A DNA stretch of 35,083 nucleotides, taken from the NCBI GenBank assembly GCA_002938125.1, contig PTLN01000005.1:1-35083 (forward strand), given 5' to 3'. Each line of letters starts with the position of its first letter. Within the stretch, counting starts at the first letter, position 1. Origin of the DNA: Alphaproteobacteria bacterium MarineAlpha2_Bin1 (lineage in GTDB: Bacteria; Pseudomonadota; Alphaproteobacteria; SHVP01). Positions 1-9,804 of this stretch are shown here, piece by piece. The notes under the pieces are model-generated. The model saw only the letters and a list, made by a program, of their open reading frames with translations. It was not told the origin of the DNA and did not search any database. A program made the translations under genes and the position numbers.

Positions 1-1868
1 CAAGATGCGTCTTCTAATTTTTGACTTTCAAATGGATAGAACCAGGGCCTTTGCCATAATCCTGTTTCAATCATGACGCAATTTTTTGTTTTGTTCCATT
101 CATGAAAAGGAGTTCTTCTCATTAATTTGAATCCTTCGTCTTTATTTCTTGATGCAAGTGCACCAATAGTAACTGGAGTATATGGAGGGCGAAATTTTGA
201 TGTGCCCACCTCATTAATTTCTTTATTAAGTGCAGAGCCCATAATGGCTAAACCAATTATATTACCATTTTTTCCTTGATCTGAAGCCATACCAAGAGTT
301 GTGTATCGTTTCAAATGTTCAACAGAAGTAAAGCCTTCTTGATGAGCGAGTTTTATGTCAGAAATAGTTACATCATGTTGAAAGTCAACAAAATTTTTAG
401 ATTTATTGTTATTTATTGGTGTTTGGAATAAAGGTAAAATCGAATTTTTTTCACTCTTTTGATTTAATTTATTTTGGTTTAAAATATTACCTGACTTTTC
501 ACAATTTAACGTATTCCAGATACCTGCAGCAGAGCCAACAAAAATAATATCCTGGTTATTTTTTCCTGGTAAAAAACAGGCTTGTTCATGACTCCATACT
601 GGCTTTTCACTATGAGGTGCCGCTAAATGTATTACAGGAGACCACCCTGCTGAAATTAATAAACAATCACAATTAATTCTAATTGATTTTTGCCATTTGT
701 TATTTTTTTCTTTAGCTATTTCAACTAACTTTACGCATTTCTTACCTAGTGCTTTATGCACAACAGTATTCAACAAAAGTCTAATATTAGAATTTTTAAT
801 TAAATTATTTTGTGAATCACTGAGTTGCGTTCTAGCATCAAGAATAACTACGTTCGCACCTGCATTATTTAATTCAAGAGCAGTTTCATAAACGGAATCA
901 TTATTTGTGGAAATAATTATTTTTTTTCCAACTAATATTTTGTATCTGTTTAGGTAAGATTTTCCAGCATTAACAGTCATTATTCCTGGAAGGTCATTAT
1001 TGCCAAAAGCATATGTTCTTTCAATTGCTCCAGTTGCAAGAATAATTTTTTTTGCACGACATATGTGTAGTCTTTGTCTTATTTTATTTTTGCTCATTTG
1101 TGATGGATCAAATTTTTCGACTAGGGCAACACATTTATCCTCATAAATTCCAAAAGCAGTAGTTCTTGTTTTTAGTTTTACGTGATATTTAAGTAATTGT
1201 TCTTTTAATAAATTTAATTTATGTTTATTTTGGTGGTTCAGATAGTTTCCGCCTAACTCAAAATCCTGTTCTACTAACATAACGTCAAAACCAGCTTTAG
1301 AAGCGGATAGAGCCGCGTTAATGCCAGATGGGCCTGAGCCAATAACTAATATATCAATAAAAGAATTTAGATTATCATAATCGCTTGGATCTTTTTGTCT
1401 CGAAGCTTTTCCAAATCCAGCTATTTTTCTGATATATTTTTCAAAAAACATCCACGCTGAAGTTCCCTTTCCCCATTCAAAAGGTGGAATGCCAATAAAC
1501 ATTTTATAGTAAAAACCTGCCGCAAAAAATTTACTTAGAAAATTTAATATGTATCCAAAATCAAAATAGAGGGAAGGCCAAGCATTTTGAGAAAAAGCTT
1601 CAAGGTTATTATATAACTCGGTAGTAGATGGGTTAACATTTGGTTCAGTATATGCATTTTTACCTAAAGAAACTAATGCTCCTTCTTCTACTCCAGAAGA
1701 TGTGATTCCTCTTGGCCTGTGATATTTAAAACTTCTAGCTATAAATAATTTATTATTTGCTAGCAATGCAGCTGAAAGAGTGTCTCCTTTTTTACCTTTT
1801 AACAATTTTCCATTCCAATAAAAAGAAATAGCATTTTTATTATCTTTATTTATTCTTTTTATAGTCAT
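1..1868 (-). CDS. soxA: Sarcosine oxidase alpha subunit, N-terminal ~622 aa, truncated by the left window edge
   Basis: Not in the ORF track because it has no stop in the window. Manual translation from the ATG at 1868 stays open to base 1: MTIKRINKDNKNAISFYWNGKLLKGKKGDTLSAALLANN...FKYHRPRGITSSGVEEGALV...DILVIGSGPSGINAALSASKAGFDVMLVEQD...ATGAIERTYAFGNNDLPGIMTVNAG. The ATG overlaps the soxD stop (ATGA). Confidence 0.95.
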   Translation of the reverse strand, partial: MTIKRINKDNKNAISFYWNGKLLKGKKGDTLSAALLANNKLFIARSFKYHRPRGITSSGVEEGALVSLGKNAYTEPNVNPSTTELYNNLEAFSQNAWPSLYFDFGYILNFLSKFFAAGFYYKMFIGIPPFEWGKGTSAWMFFEKYIRKIAGFGKASRQKDPSDYDNLNSFIDILVIGSGPSGINAALSASKAGFDVMLVEQDFELGGNYLNHQNKHKLNLLKEQLLKYHVKLKTRTTAFGIYEDKCVALVEKFDPSQMSKNKIRQRLHICRAKKIILATGAIERTYAFGNNDLPGIMTVNAGKSYLNRYKILVGKKIIISTNNDSVYETALELNNAGANVVILDARTQLSDSQNNLIKNSNIRLLLNTVVHKALGKKCVKLVEIAKEKNNKWQKSIRINCDCLLISAGWSPVIHLAAPHSEKPVWSHEQACFLPGKNNQDIIFVGSAAGIWNTLNCEKSGNILNQNKLNQKSEKNSILPLFQTPINNNKSKNFVDFQHDVTISDIKLAHQEGFTSVEHLKRYTTLGMASDQGKNGNIIGLAIMGSALNKEINEVGTSKFRPPYTPVTIGALASRNKDEGFKLMRRTPFHEWNKTKNCVMIETGLWQRPWFYPFESQKLEDAS

Positions 1869-2149
1869 GAATTTTTTTCTAGAATATTAATTATATTAGG
1901 ATTTGCTGGACGTACTGATATAATTTTATGTGTCAACGTGTCTCTATCTACTAAAAGCCACATTCTGCATCCATGAATATGTTGCCAGGTTTCAGTTTGA
2001 ATACCAGCAATATTTTTCCGCTGAAAAACTGCATCATGCCAATCGGAAATAGGAGCATCAAGATCAGGATATTTTATGCTTCCGTCACCTCCATATTTAA
2101 ATTCATTATGACCTCTTGAGCCACAAAATGGACACTTAATTATTATCAT
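1865..2149 (-). CDS. soxD: Sarcosine oxidase delta subunit
   Basis: 94 aa, N-terminal CPFCGSRG, WxHxxGCRMWLLVDRDT-type C-terminal half; lies between soxB and soxA. Confidence 0.95.
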   Translation of the reverse strand: MIIIKCPFCGSRGHNEFKYGGDGSIKYPDLDAPISDWHDAVFQRKNIAGIQTETWQHIHGCRMWLLVDRDTLTHKIISVRPANPNIINILEKNS

Positions 2150-2158
2150 TCTAATTTC

Positions 2159-3427
2159 TTAACCATGCAATTTAGGGTCTGGTCCTGCTCCTCTTTCATC
2201 AATCTGATAACCTTTTTCAAATCGTTTTAAATTATGATTTTGAATAATTCTATGTGGTCTATCATTGGCAATTAGATCTGCAAAATACCAACCTGAGGCT
2301 GGGCTGGCTTTAAATCCACCATAATTCCAACCTGCATTGAGATAGAGATTATTTAAAGGTGTTTTGCAAATAAAGAACGACCCGTCCATTGACATATCTA
2401 CAACACCGGACCAATGACGTAACAATTTTAAACGGCTAATACAAGGAAGAACGGATACTGCGCATTCCGCAACATCTTGTACGATTGGTAAATTTCCTTT
2501 TTGAGTATAAGATTTGTACCAGTCAATATCCCCCCCAAAAACTAATCCACCTTTATCTGATTGAGAAATATAGAAATGAGCGCCACTTACACTAAATACG
2601 ACTACTTGATCAAGTAGAGGTTTAATTGGTTCAGTTACAAATGCTTGTAGCTTATGACTCTCAATAGGAAGATTCCCTAAGTTAGCCATCTGCCAAAGTA
2701 TCGAAGAGTGACCTGATACTGCAAATCCAACTTTTTCACCTTGAATAGTCCCCTTTGAAGTATTTAGAGATACAATGTTATTATTTTTTGTTATCACTCC
2801 GTTAACTTCACAATTTTGAATAATATCTACACCTAAGTTATTGGCTGCTCTTGCGTATCCCCAAGCAACTGCATCATGTCTAGCCGTTCCGGCTCGCTTT
2901 TGAACTAATGCTCCATATATTGGAAACCTAGAGACATCTGAATAATTTAAATGTGGAATTTTTTTCTTTAGGGTTTTTAGTGACCATAGTTCAGCATCAG
3001 ACCCAGTGTTAAGCATTATGTTATAGCGCCTTGAAGCATTATCAATAGCGGAAGGGGAATGGTAAAGGCTTACATGGGATCTTTGGCTGAACATAACATT
3101 ATAGTTTAATTCATGACTGAGATTTTCCCAAAGTTTTAGGGAATGTTCATAGAATTCTCTATTTCCTTTTAGCATGTAATTTGACCTAATAATTGTTGTA
3201 TTACGCCCAGCGTTACCACCTCCAATCCAGTTTTTTTCTAAAACTGCAATATTTTTAAGTTTGAAGTTCTTTGCTAAATAATATGCAGTTGCTAGTCCAT
3301 GCAGTCCGCCTCCCACAATTATGATATCATAGTTTTTTTTAGGGGCAGCATCCTCCCATTGTCGTTTCCAACCCTTTTGATTGATAAACCCATTTTTTAA
3401 TACTTGCCAAGTCGAAAATTGTTTCAA
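2159..3427 (-). CDS. soxB: Sarcosine oxidase beta subunit (FAD-dependent)
   Basis: 422 aa; YDIIIVGGGLHGLATAYYLAKNF dinucleotide-binding motif, GGGNAGRNTTIIRSNY, C-terminal NAGWNYGGFKASPASGW; adjacent to soxD/soxA. Confidence 0.96.
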   Translation of the reverse strand: MKQFSTWQVLKNGFINQKGWKRQWEDAAPKKNYDIIIVGGGLHGLATAYYLAKNFKLKNIAVLEKNWIGGGNAGRNTTIIRSNYMLKGNREFYEHSLKLWENLSHELNYNVMFSQRSHVSLYHSPSAIDNASRRYNIMLNTGSDAELWSLKTLKKKIPHLNYSDVSRFPIYGALVQKRAGTARHDAVAWGYARAANNLGVDIIQNCEVNGVITKNNNIVSLNTSKGTIQGEKVGFAVSGHSSILWQMANLGNLPIESHKLQAFVTEPIKPLLDQVVVFSVSGAHFYISQSDKGGLVFGGDIDWYKSYTQKGNLPIVQDVAECAVSVLPCISRLKLLRHWSGVVDMSMDGSFFICKTPLNNLYLNAGWNYGGFKASPASGWYFADLIANDRPHRIIQNHNLKRFEKGYQIDERGAGPDPKLHG

Positions 3428-3536
3428 AAGACTACCATTTTATAATTTTTTTTAAGATTATTTAATTCAATAATTCATAATAACAGTTTATCATATATTT
3501 TAGATTAATTAATAAATAAAATAAGGAAGCAATCAA

Positions 3537-4541
3537 ATGAGTGAGAATAAATATTTAACGCTAGGTGAAATTTACGAATTGGCATTTGAAAAACTTATAA
3601 ATGCTGGGGCTGATGAACACAATGCTTCTATTCTATCCAAAACTATACAACATGCTGAACGTGATGGCTCCATTTCTCACGGCTTATTTAGATTACCTGC
3701 TTATATAAATAGTCTTAAGTCTGGTAAGATAAATCCAACTGCTAGACCTCAATTATCTCACATTACACCATCATTAATAAGAGTTGATGCTCAGTCAGGT
3801 TTGGCTCCAACAGCTCATGCTTTGGTTATACCTGAGTTAGCTAAGGCTGCGCAAACTAATGGTGTAGCAGTAGCTGCAATTAATCGGTGTGTTCATATGG
3901 CGGCTTTATGGCCAGAAGTTGAGGCCATTGCAGATTATAATTTAGCTGGACTAGCATGCACAAACTATTTGCCATTTGTAGCCCCAGTGGGAGCAACTAA
4001 AGCTTTTTTTGGGACGAACCCAATTGCATTTGCTTGGCCTAGGCCAGGAAAAAATCATGTTGTTTATGATATGGCGACTGCTGCAATGGCAATGGGTGAA
4101 GTCCAAGTTGCAGCTCGAGATGGACATGAAGTTCCTGAGGGAACAGGTCTTGATGCAACAGGGCAGTTGACAAAAGATCCGAAAAAAATAGTAGATGGTG
4201 GAGTTCTGCTGCCATTTGGAGGACATAAAGGTTATGGTTTGTCTCTGATGGTTGAGTTACTTACTGCGGGCTTAATAGGTGAGACTTTTTCAGATGAAAC
4301 TAAAGATAAGGATATTGGGGATGGGGGTCCTCCTATAGGTGGCCAATTCTTATTAGCTTTATCCCCAGAAGTAATAGCTATAGATAATTGGCAAGAACAC
4401 TGTGATGAATTTTTCAATCGTTTATCAGGTCTGCCGGGTAAAGACCTAAGGCTTCCTGGTGAAAGGAGATATAAAAATCGATTGTCAAATGAGCCTAGAG
4501 AAATTAATTCTGATTTGTTAAAAACAATAAAAGATTTATAA
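3537..4541 (+). CDS. Ldh_2 (malate/L-lactate dehydrogenase-like) family NAD(P)H oxidoreductase; DpkA- or AllD-like, substrate uncertain
   Basis: 334 aa; ERDGSISHGLFRLP, GTNPIAFAWPRPG, MATAAMAMGEV, LPFGGHKGYGLSLMVELL, all Ldh_2 family hallmarks. Confidence 0.88.
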   Translation: MSENKYLTLGEIYELAFEKLINAGADEHNASILSKTIQHAERDGSISHGLFRLPAYINSLKSGKINPTARPQLSHITPSLIRVDAQSGLAPTAHALVIPELAKAAQTNGVAVAAINRCVHMAALWPEVEAIADYNLAGLACTNYLPFVAPVGATKAFFGTNPIAFAWPRPGKNHVVYDMATAAMAMGEVQVAARDGHEVPEGTGLDATGQLTKDPKKIVDGGVLLPFGGHKGYGLSLMVELLTAGLIGETFSDETKDKDIGDGGPPIGGQFLLALSPEVIAIDNWQEHCDEFFNRLSGLPGKDLRLPGERRYKNRLSNEPREINSDLLKTIKDL

Positions 4542-4589
4542 TTCTTAAAAATTTTTTAAAAGTTTATCTATAGTTTATGGTAACTAATT

Positions 4590-5711
4590 CTATTTTATTG
4601 CTCCGAAAACAAGCCATGGTGGCATTTTTGAATCTTTAATTTTAGGGGCATTATCTATAAATATTTTTTTTGAATTAAAACCTGCAGATAGAGCTGGGTC
4701 ATTTAAATCCATATCGTGTAAGGTTCCCCAGAATGGTTCTGCGTTATAATGAGTGCTCCAGTCTCTAGTGAAAGCATTAAAAGGGTCAAGCTTTTTATTA
4801 TTTATCGGCACATCTGCATGAACAACAATCCCTCCAGGTTTTAATAGTCTATAGCACTCTTTCATTATGTTGTAAGTTGCTTTTCTTGATGTTTCATGAA
4901 GTAAAATGTGCGAAACAATCAGATCAAATGAATCGTCTTTAAATTTAGTTTTTTCAGCATTTTGTTGTTTGAAGTTTATTCTATAACCTAAACTCTCAGA
5001 TCGAGCTTGTGCATACCTTAGCACAGGTGCTCCAATATCAATTGCAGTGATTTCTGATTGAGGAAATTTCTGAGCATATGGTAATGTACAGTGACCAACA
5101 GAACATCCCATATCAAGTATTTGTTCTGGAGATAAATCTGGATGATTTTTTTTAAGCCACCTTATAACAGCTTCACCCATATCCTCATTATATTTTCCCA
5201 TAGAGCCAAGGGCAAACATATAAACCCCAGGGTCGTACATTGCGCCTGCGGTTACATCATCTTTCGTTCTTTCGGTGTAATAACATCCTGGAAGAAGGTG
5301 AATATCAACAGCAGATAGGTACCTTGGGACTTTTAATTTAGGATCTAGTTCTAAAGTGCTTTTAGAATTTTTTGATCTAAAGGACTTTGCTTTTTTTGCA
5401 AGTATTTCAGCTTGTCTGAAGACATTAATATCGCTCGCTTCTTGCTTTAATTCTTGATATAGACGAGATAAAGAACCTGAGAATTGCCAATAATTCTGCT
5501 TTTTCATTTCTTTATGAACTTCATGCCGGTCTTTTGGGTTTCGAGAATGAGTTTTTTTAAATTTTGGAATGACTAATTTTTCATAAACTTCTTTGTTTCC
5601 ACTTTGAATATCTGAGGTTACATAACTTTTAAAACTACCAACAAAATCCATCAATGCATTTTCATCATGGCTTATGTCAGGCATAATTCCGTGATATCCA
5701 GGTTTAGGCAT
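4590..5711 (-). CDS. Class I SAM-dependent methyltransferase with ~190-aa N-terminal region of unknown function
   Basis: 373 aa; motif I ILDMGCSVGHCTLPYAQKFP, motif II-like ITAIDIGAPVLRYAQAR, DSFDLIVSHILLHETS, RLLKPGGIVVHADVP. Confidence 0.85.
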   Translation of the reverse strand: MPKPGYHGIMPDISHDENALMDFVGSFKSYVTSDIQSGNKEVYEKLVIPKFKKTHSRNPKDRHEVHKEMKKQNYWQFSGSLSRLYQELKQEASDINVFRQAEILAKKAKSFRSKNSKSTLELDPKLKVPRYLSAVDIHLLPGCYYTERTKDDVTAGAMYDPGVYMFALGSMGKYNEDMGEAVIRWLKKNHPDLSPEQILDMGCSVGHCTLPYAQKFPQSEITAIDIGAPVLRYAQARSESLGYRINFKQQNAEKTKFKDDSFDLIVSHILLHETSRKATYNIMKECYRLLKPGGIVVHADVPINNKKLDPFNAFTRDWSTHYNAEPFWGTLHDMDLNDPALSAGFNSKKIFIDNAPKIKDSKMPPWLVFGAIK

Positions 5712-5822
5712 TTTTCAGTCCTTATATAAAAATTTTAGTTCAAAGCAAATTAGTTATTATAAAAACAGTAAATTAGTTATAAAATATATACAAATAAAAT
5801 AAATTAATTATGGGAGATCATT

Positions 5823-6443
5823 ATGCCTAATTCAGAGTTAAAAAAGCAAGAAAAGTTGTTAGAGTTAAAGACTGCAACTCCTAAAAATCTTGCAAAATAT
5901 GGACATTTAATTCAATCTCCTTTGAAGTTAGATAATGGAAATACTCCATATTATGGGGAAGCAGTGGTCACTACTTCTATTCCTTTTTTATCTAATAATG
6001 ATACTAACCTTACACTAGCTACACTTAACCCAAGACCAATGGAAGTAAGGTGGATGGAATACCATAACAAGCATACTCAAACTTTTATTCCTATGGAGGG
6101 TAAACCATTTGTTGCAGTTTTAGGTGCTCCAACTTGTAGAGAACCCGATGGGTCATGGAATTCAAATGCACCAGATCATCCAGTTTTGGACGAGGTTGAG
6201 GCATTTTACTTTGATGGGAGTTGTGGATTAGTTTTAAATATTGGAACGTGGCATGAATTTCCTTTTGCTATAGTTAAAGATACAAATGTCATTGTTATTC
6301 TAACGAATGAAACAATCAGTGACTTAAAAAATATTGTTGGAGATGAAGCTGAAGGTGGAGATTTGTGTAAGCGAGACCTTCAGAAAAGATTTGATATAAT
6401 TTTTAAAGTTAATGAAGAAGGCATAAATGGCTCAGTAAAATAA
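5823..6443 (+). CDS. Ureidoglycolate lyase family protein (AllA-like, cupin fold)
   Basis: 206 aa; YHNKHTQTFIPMEGKPFVAVLGAP and NIGTWHEFPFAIV match the E-H...Q-F-P and GTWH signatures of the ureidoglycolate hydrolase family. Confidence 0.78.
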   Translation: MPNSELKKQEKLLELKTATPKNLAKYGHLIQSPLKLDNGNTPYYGEAVVTTSIPFLSNNDTNLTLATLNPRPMEVRWMEYHNKHTQTFIPMEGKPFVAVLGAPTCREPDGSWNSNAPDHPVLDEVEAFYFDGSCGLVLNIGTWHEFPFAIVKDTNVIVILTNETISDLKNIVGDEAEGGDLCKRDLQKRFDIIFKVNEEGINGSVK

Positions 6444-6462
6444 TATCTGAGAACATTGTATA

Positions 6463-7461
6463 TTAGTAATAGCCCATCTTCACTAATATTTTGCCATCTC
6501 TATCTGAGCCTCTTTTATTGGCATGATCAAGAGCTTCAGCAATACTATCAAGGGAATAGACGTATGCAACCTTTGCTGTTAATTCTCCTGATCCAACTAA
6601 GTTAGAAACTTTTTTTCTAATTTCGATTTCTTGTTCTTTTGTATAGAGGGTGTTAAACGTTCGAGACATCATAAACCCTTGAAACCTTATTCCTTTTCCC
6701 AAAGATGTTTCTTTTGGTATAGTTAGGTCTTTCCCAGACATTAATCCATAATTTACAATTAATCCTAATTCTCCTAAAGAACTAGCTATCCACCCTGTTC
6801 CATCACCTGCAGCAACATCTAACCCTAATTTAATATCTGCATCATTAGTAACATCTGATACAAAATTGGGTAACTCTTCACTATCTTTTACGACAGCATC
6901 AGCACCAATTCTCTCTAGTTCATCTCTAACTTCCAACCTTCTAACAGCACTTACGGTTTTTATACCTTCTGTTTTTGCAATTTGTATTACATATCTGCCG
7001 CAAGCAGAATTACCGCCATTTTGAAGAATCCAACTATCCGGTTTATGTTTTATAAATGCATAAAAAAGTAGCCAGCTTGTAACAGGATTTACAGTTGCCA
7101 TAGCTAATTGAAAAGTATCACCATTAGGTGGTGCCGGAATTAACTTATCTGCATCTACAATCAGTTCGTCTCGACAAGTGCCTGAAGAAAGAGGCGCGAG
7201 AAACCTGTCGCCAATATTTATATTATTAATATTATCTCCAATAGCAATAACTTTCCCAACTCCTTCTGCTCCAGGAATGCCAGGTGGAGGTGATGAAAAG
7301 TCTCTAACACCGGTAACTCTGTATACATCAGCCAAGTGAAGGCATGCTGCTTCCATGCCTAATAAAACTTGATTACTCTCTGGTATAGGAGTTTTTTCCT
7401 CTTCAATCTTTACTACTTTGAGAGGTTCTCCAAATTCATAATATTTAGCTACCCTATTCAC
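6463..7461 (-). CDS. MDR superfamily oxidoreductase, 2-enoyl thioester reductase/quinone reductase-like
   Basis: 332 aa; PPPGIPGAEGVGKVIAIGDNI, QNGGNSACGRYVIQIAKTEGIKTVSAVRR (nucleotide-binding region resembling MECR-type reductases). Confidence 0.8.
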   Translation of the reverse strand: MNRVAKYYEFGEPLKVVKIEEEKTPIPESNQVLLGMEAACLHLADVYRVTGVRDFSSPPPGIPGAEGVGKVIAIGDNINNINIGDRFLAPLSSGTCRDELIVDADKLIPAPPNGDTFQLAMATVNPVTSWLLFYAFIKHKPDSWILQNGGNSACGRYVIQIAKTEGIKTVSAVRRLEVRDELERIGADAVVKDSEELPNFVSDVTNDADIKLGLDVAAGDGTGWIASSLGELGLIVNYGLMSGKDLTIPKETSLGKGIRFQGFMMSRTFNTLYTKEQEIEIRKKVSNLVGSGELTAKVAYVYSLDSIAEALDHANKRGSDRDGKILVKMGYY

Positions 7462-7711
7462 AATTAATCCACCCTTAAAGTTAATACTAATAACACTTAA
7501 ATCAATTTTTTAGTATAATTATATTCGAAACAACAATTTTTTAGGTATTGGAATAGAAGAATGATCGAAGATAATGGTCAAATGATTTAAAATAAATATA
7601 AATTAGGCAAATAGAATCTTCAATTTTTGATAGTTTTCCAGATAGAGAATTAATAGGTAATGAAGTATAAATTTAATAAATATTCAAAAAAATATATTTT
7701 ACAAATTTAAG

Positions 7712-7740
7712 TTGACAGATAAAAGGTATTAATATATTAG
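7712..7740 (+). promoter_or_regulatory. Candidate sigma-70-type promoter for the PiT gene
   Basis: TTGACA (7712-7717), 17-nt spacer, TATTAG (7735-7740; 4/6 to TATAAT), 43 nt upstream of the pit start codon. Confidence 0.35.
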
Positions 7741-7783
7741 CTCAGTCATAATTGGAGTTTTTTTTTTTTTAGGAATTTTCCGC

Positions 7784-9307
7784 ATGCAAGGCGAAGATCC
7801 AAATAGAATTGAACAAAAAGACCTAGTTAATAGATATGTGAACGATCTTAGAAGGTTTGCATTCTCCCAAGGACAAGTTTTAACTCAACGCTCCCAATGG
7901 CTATATTTGGGAATTGCTGCTGTTTTTCTGGCTTTAATTGGTATAGTTATTGGAAACTATTTTGCTTTAGAGAATCAACAAACTTTAATTTTAATTAGTG
8001 CGGCAATGATAGGTGGTTACATGGCCCTCAATATTGGGGCAAATGATGTAGCTAATAATATGGGTCCAGCAGTTGGAGGAAAAGTCTTAACTATTACAGC
8101 TGCGGTTATTATTGCCGCAGTTTGCGAGAGTCTAGGCGCTATATTAGCTGGAGGAGATGTTGTAAAAACTGTTGCAAAAGGGATAATAACTCCTGAAGGA
8201 TACATAACTCTCAGTGAGCTAAGGTATGTGATGTTAAGCGCCTTACTCGCTGCTGCACTTTGGATAAATCTTGCAACATTTGTTAACGCTCCAGTTTCGA
8301 CAACACATTCAATCGTTGGAGGTATTTTAGGAGCAGGATTGGTCGCTGCAGGTTTCAATGTAGTAGATTGGAATACTATGTTGAAGATTGCATCTAGTTG
8401 GGTCATTTCTCCTGTTTTAGGTGGCGTGATAGCTGCTTCTATTTTGCTTATAATTAAATTAAAAATTTTAAATGTCCATGATAAAATTTCAGCAGCTAAA
8501 AGATGGCTGCCTGTTTTATATGCGCTGATGGGAGCTGCATTCGTAGCTTATATGTCTATGAAAGGTCTAAAAAAAATATGGAAACCCTCTTCAACAGAAA
8601 TAATTTTTTATTCTTTTTTAGCTTTCCCAATTTTTTGGTTTTTTTCAAAGCCTATTGTAAATAATCAATCTTTAAACTTAGAGAATAATAAAAAAGATAT
8701 TTATAATTTGTTTAATATTCCTTTAATCATTGGTGTTAGCTTATTATGTTTTGCTCATGGTGCTAATGATGTTGCAAACGCTGTTGGGCCTCTGGCTGCA
8801 ATTGTTGCTTCCTTGGGAGAAAATTCAGAAATAGCATCCAAAGTTACAATACCTTTTTGGGTAATACTAATTGGTGCTCTTGGCATTGCCCTTGGATTGC
8901 TTCTTTTTGGGCCCAAGTTAATTAAAACTGTGGGTCAAAAGGTAACAAGGCTAAATGCGCCAAGGGCTTATTGTGTTGCTCTTTCGTCAGCTATTACTGT
9001 TTTAATTGCAACTAGTTTAGGATTACCAGTGAGCTCAACACATATTGCGATAGGTTCAATTTTTGGTATTGGTTTTTTGCGGGAGTTTCTTGAAAATCCA
9101 AATAAAAAGAAATTAAGACCTGGGCATAAATTAAATAAAACAGCAGAAGATGCCTTTTTTAAGGTTGGTATTCGTCACAAAAGAAGATTAGTCAGAAGAA
9201 GGTTTCTTTATTCTATTGTCGCAGGTTGGATTGGAACAGTTCCTGCAGCTGCATGTTTAAGTGGTTCAATATATTTTGTTCTAGTTAAAATTTTAAATAT
9301 GGCATGA
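7784..9307 (+). CDS. pit: Inorganic phosphate transporter, PiT family
   Basis: 507 aa; duplicated PiT signature: NIGANDVANNMGPAVGGK and FAHGANDVANAVGPLAAI; FVNAPVSTTHSIVGGILGAG and GLPVSSTHIAIGSIFGIG. Confidence 0.94.
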   Translation: MQGEDPNRIEQKDLVNRYVNDLRRFAFSQGQVLTQRSQWLYLGIAAVFLALIGIVIGNYFALENQQTLILISAAMIGGYMALNIGANDVANNMGPAVGGKVLTITAAVIIAAVCESLGAILAGGDVVKTVAKGIITPEGYITLSELRYVMLSALLAAALWINLATFVNAPVSTTHSIVGGILGAGLVAAGFNVVDWNTMLKIASSWVISPVLGGVIAASILLIIKLKILNVHDKISAAKRWLPVLYALMGAAFVAYMSMKGLKKIWKPSSTEIIFYSFLAFPIFWFFSKPIVNNQSLNLENNKKDIYNLFNIPLIIGVSLLCFAHGANDVANAVGPLAAIVASLGENSEIASKVTIPFWVILIGALGIALGLLLFGPKLIKTVGQKVTRLNAPRAYCVALSSAITVLIATSLGLPVSSTHIAIGSIFGIGFLREFLENPNKKKLRPGHKLNKTAEDAFFKVGIRHKRRLVRRRFLYSIVAGWIGTVPAAACLSGSIYFVLVKILNMA

Positions 9308-9337
9308 GATTTATAATCTAATTTAATTAAAAGAGTT

Positions 9338-9766
9338 ATGATTGATATAAAACATAAAATTGGTGTAATACCTTTTAGGACAAAAGGCTCACAAACTGCA
9401 ATTCTTTTTGTAACGTCTCAAACAAGAGGTAGGTGGATTCTCCCAAAAGGTAAACTTAAGTCAGATGAGAAGCATGAGGATGGGTGTATAAGAGAAGCTT
9501 TTGAGGAAGCAGGTGTTAATGGAGAGGTGCTAACTGATTTTCCAATCACGACTCTTATAACAAAGTCTATTAAAGGTAGAATTGAAAAGTCCCCAGTAAC
9601 TTATTATCCATTTATTGTCCATAAGCAATTAGATGAGTGGCCAGAAAAACAAAAAAGAGAACGCCATTGGGCCCTTATTGAGGATGTTTCCAAAGTTGTG
9701 AGTAGAGAAGATTATCTTTCTTTAATTAATCAATTTATATCCCTCAAGCCATGGATTGCAAAATAA
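9338..9766 (+). CDS. Nudix hydrolase, DIPP-like
   Basis: 142 aa; Nudix box GKLKSDEKHEDGCIREAFEEAGV (GX5EX7REX2EEXGV) and C-terminal WPEKQKRERHW seen in DIPP-type Nudix proteins. Confidence 0.88.
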   Translation: MIDIKHKIGVIPFRTKGSQTAILFVTSQTRGRWILPKGKLKSDEKHEDGCIREAFEEAGVNGEVLTDFPITTLITKSIKGRIEKSPVTYYPFIVHKQLDEWPEKQKRERHWALIEDVSKVVSREDYLSLINQFISLKPWIAK

Positions 9767-9804
9767 ATTTTTTATTAGTAGTTTTCAGAACAGCCTTGAA
9801 GTAA

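Noticed and set aside
697-891. 64-aa plus-strand ORF
   Set aside because: Antisense to the open soxA frame; no recognisable motif; explained as a shadow ORF.
3452-3465. TTAA-N6-TTAA in the soxB/Ldh_2 divergent region
   Set aside because: Spacer is 6, not 7; not counted as a CtrA box in such AT-rich DNA.
3951-4417. Two minus-strand ORFs (91 and 61 aa)
   Set aside because: Antisense to the well-supported Ldh_2 gene; compositionally shadow-like.
4542-4589. CTTAAAAATTTTTTAAAAG inverted repeat as a terminator
   Set aside because: Pure A/T hairpin of low stability in an AT-rich intergenic region; cannot be separated from background.
8017-8406. 129-aa minus-strand ORF
   Set aside because: Antisense to the conserved PiT signature region; shadow ORF.
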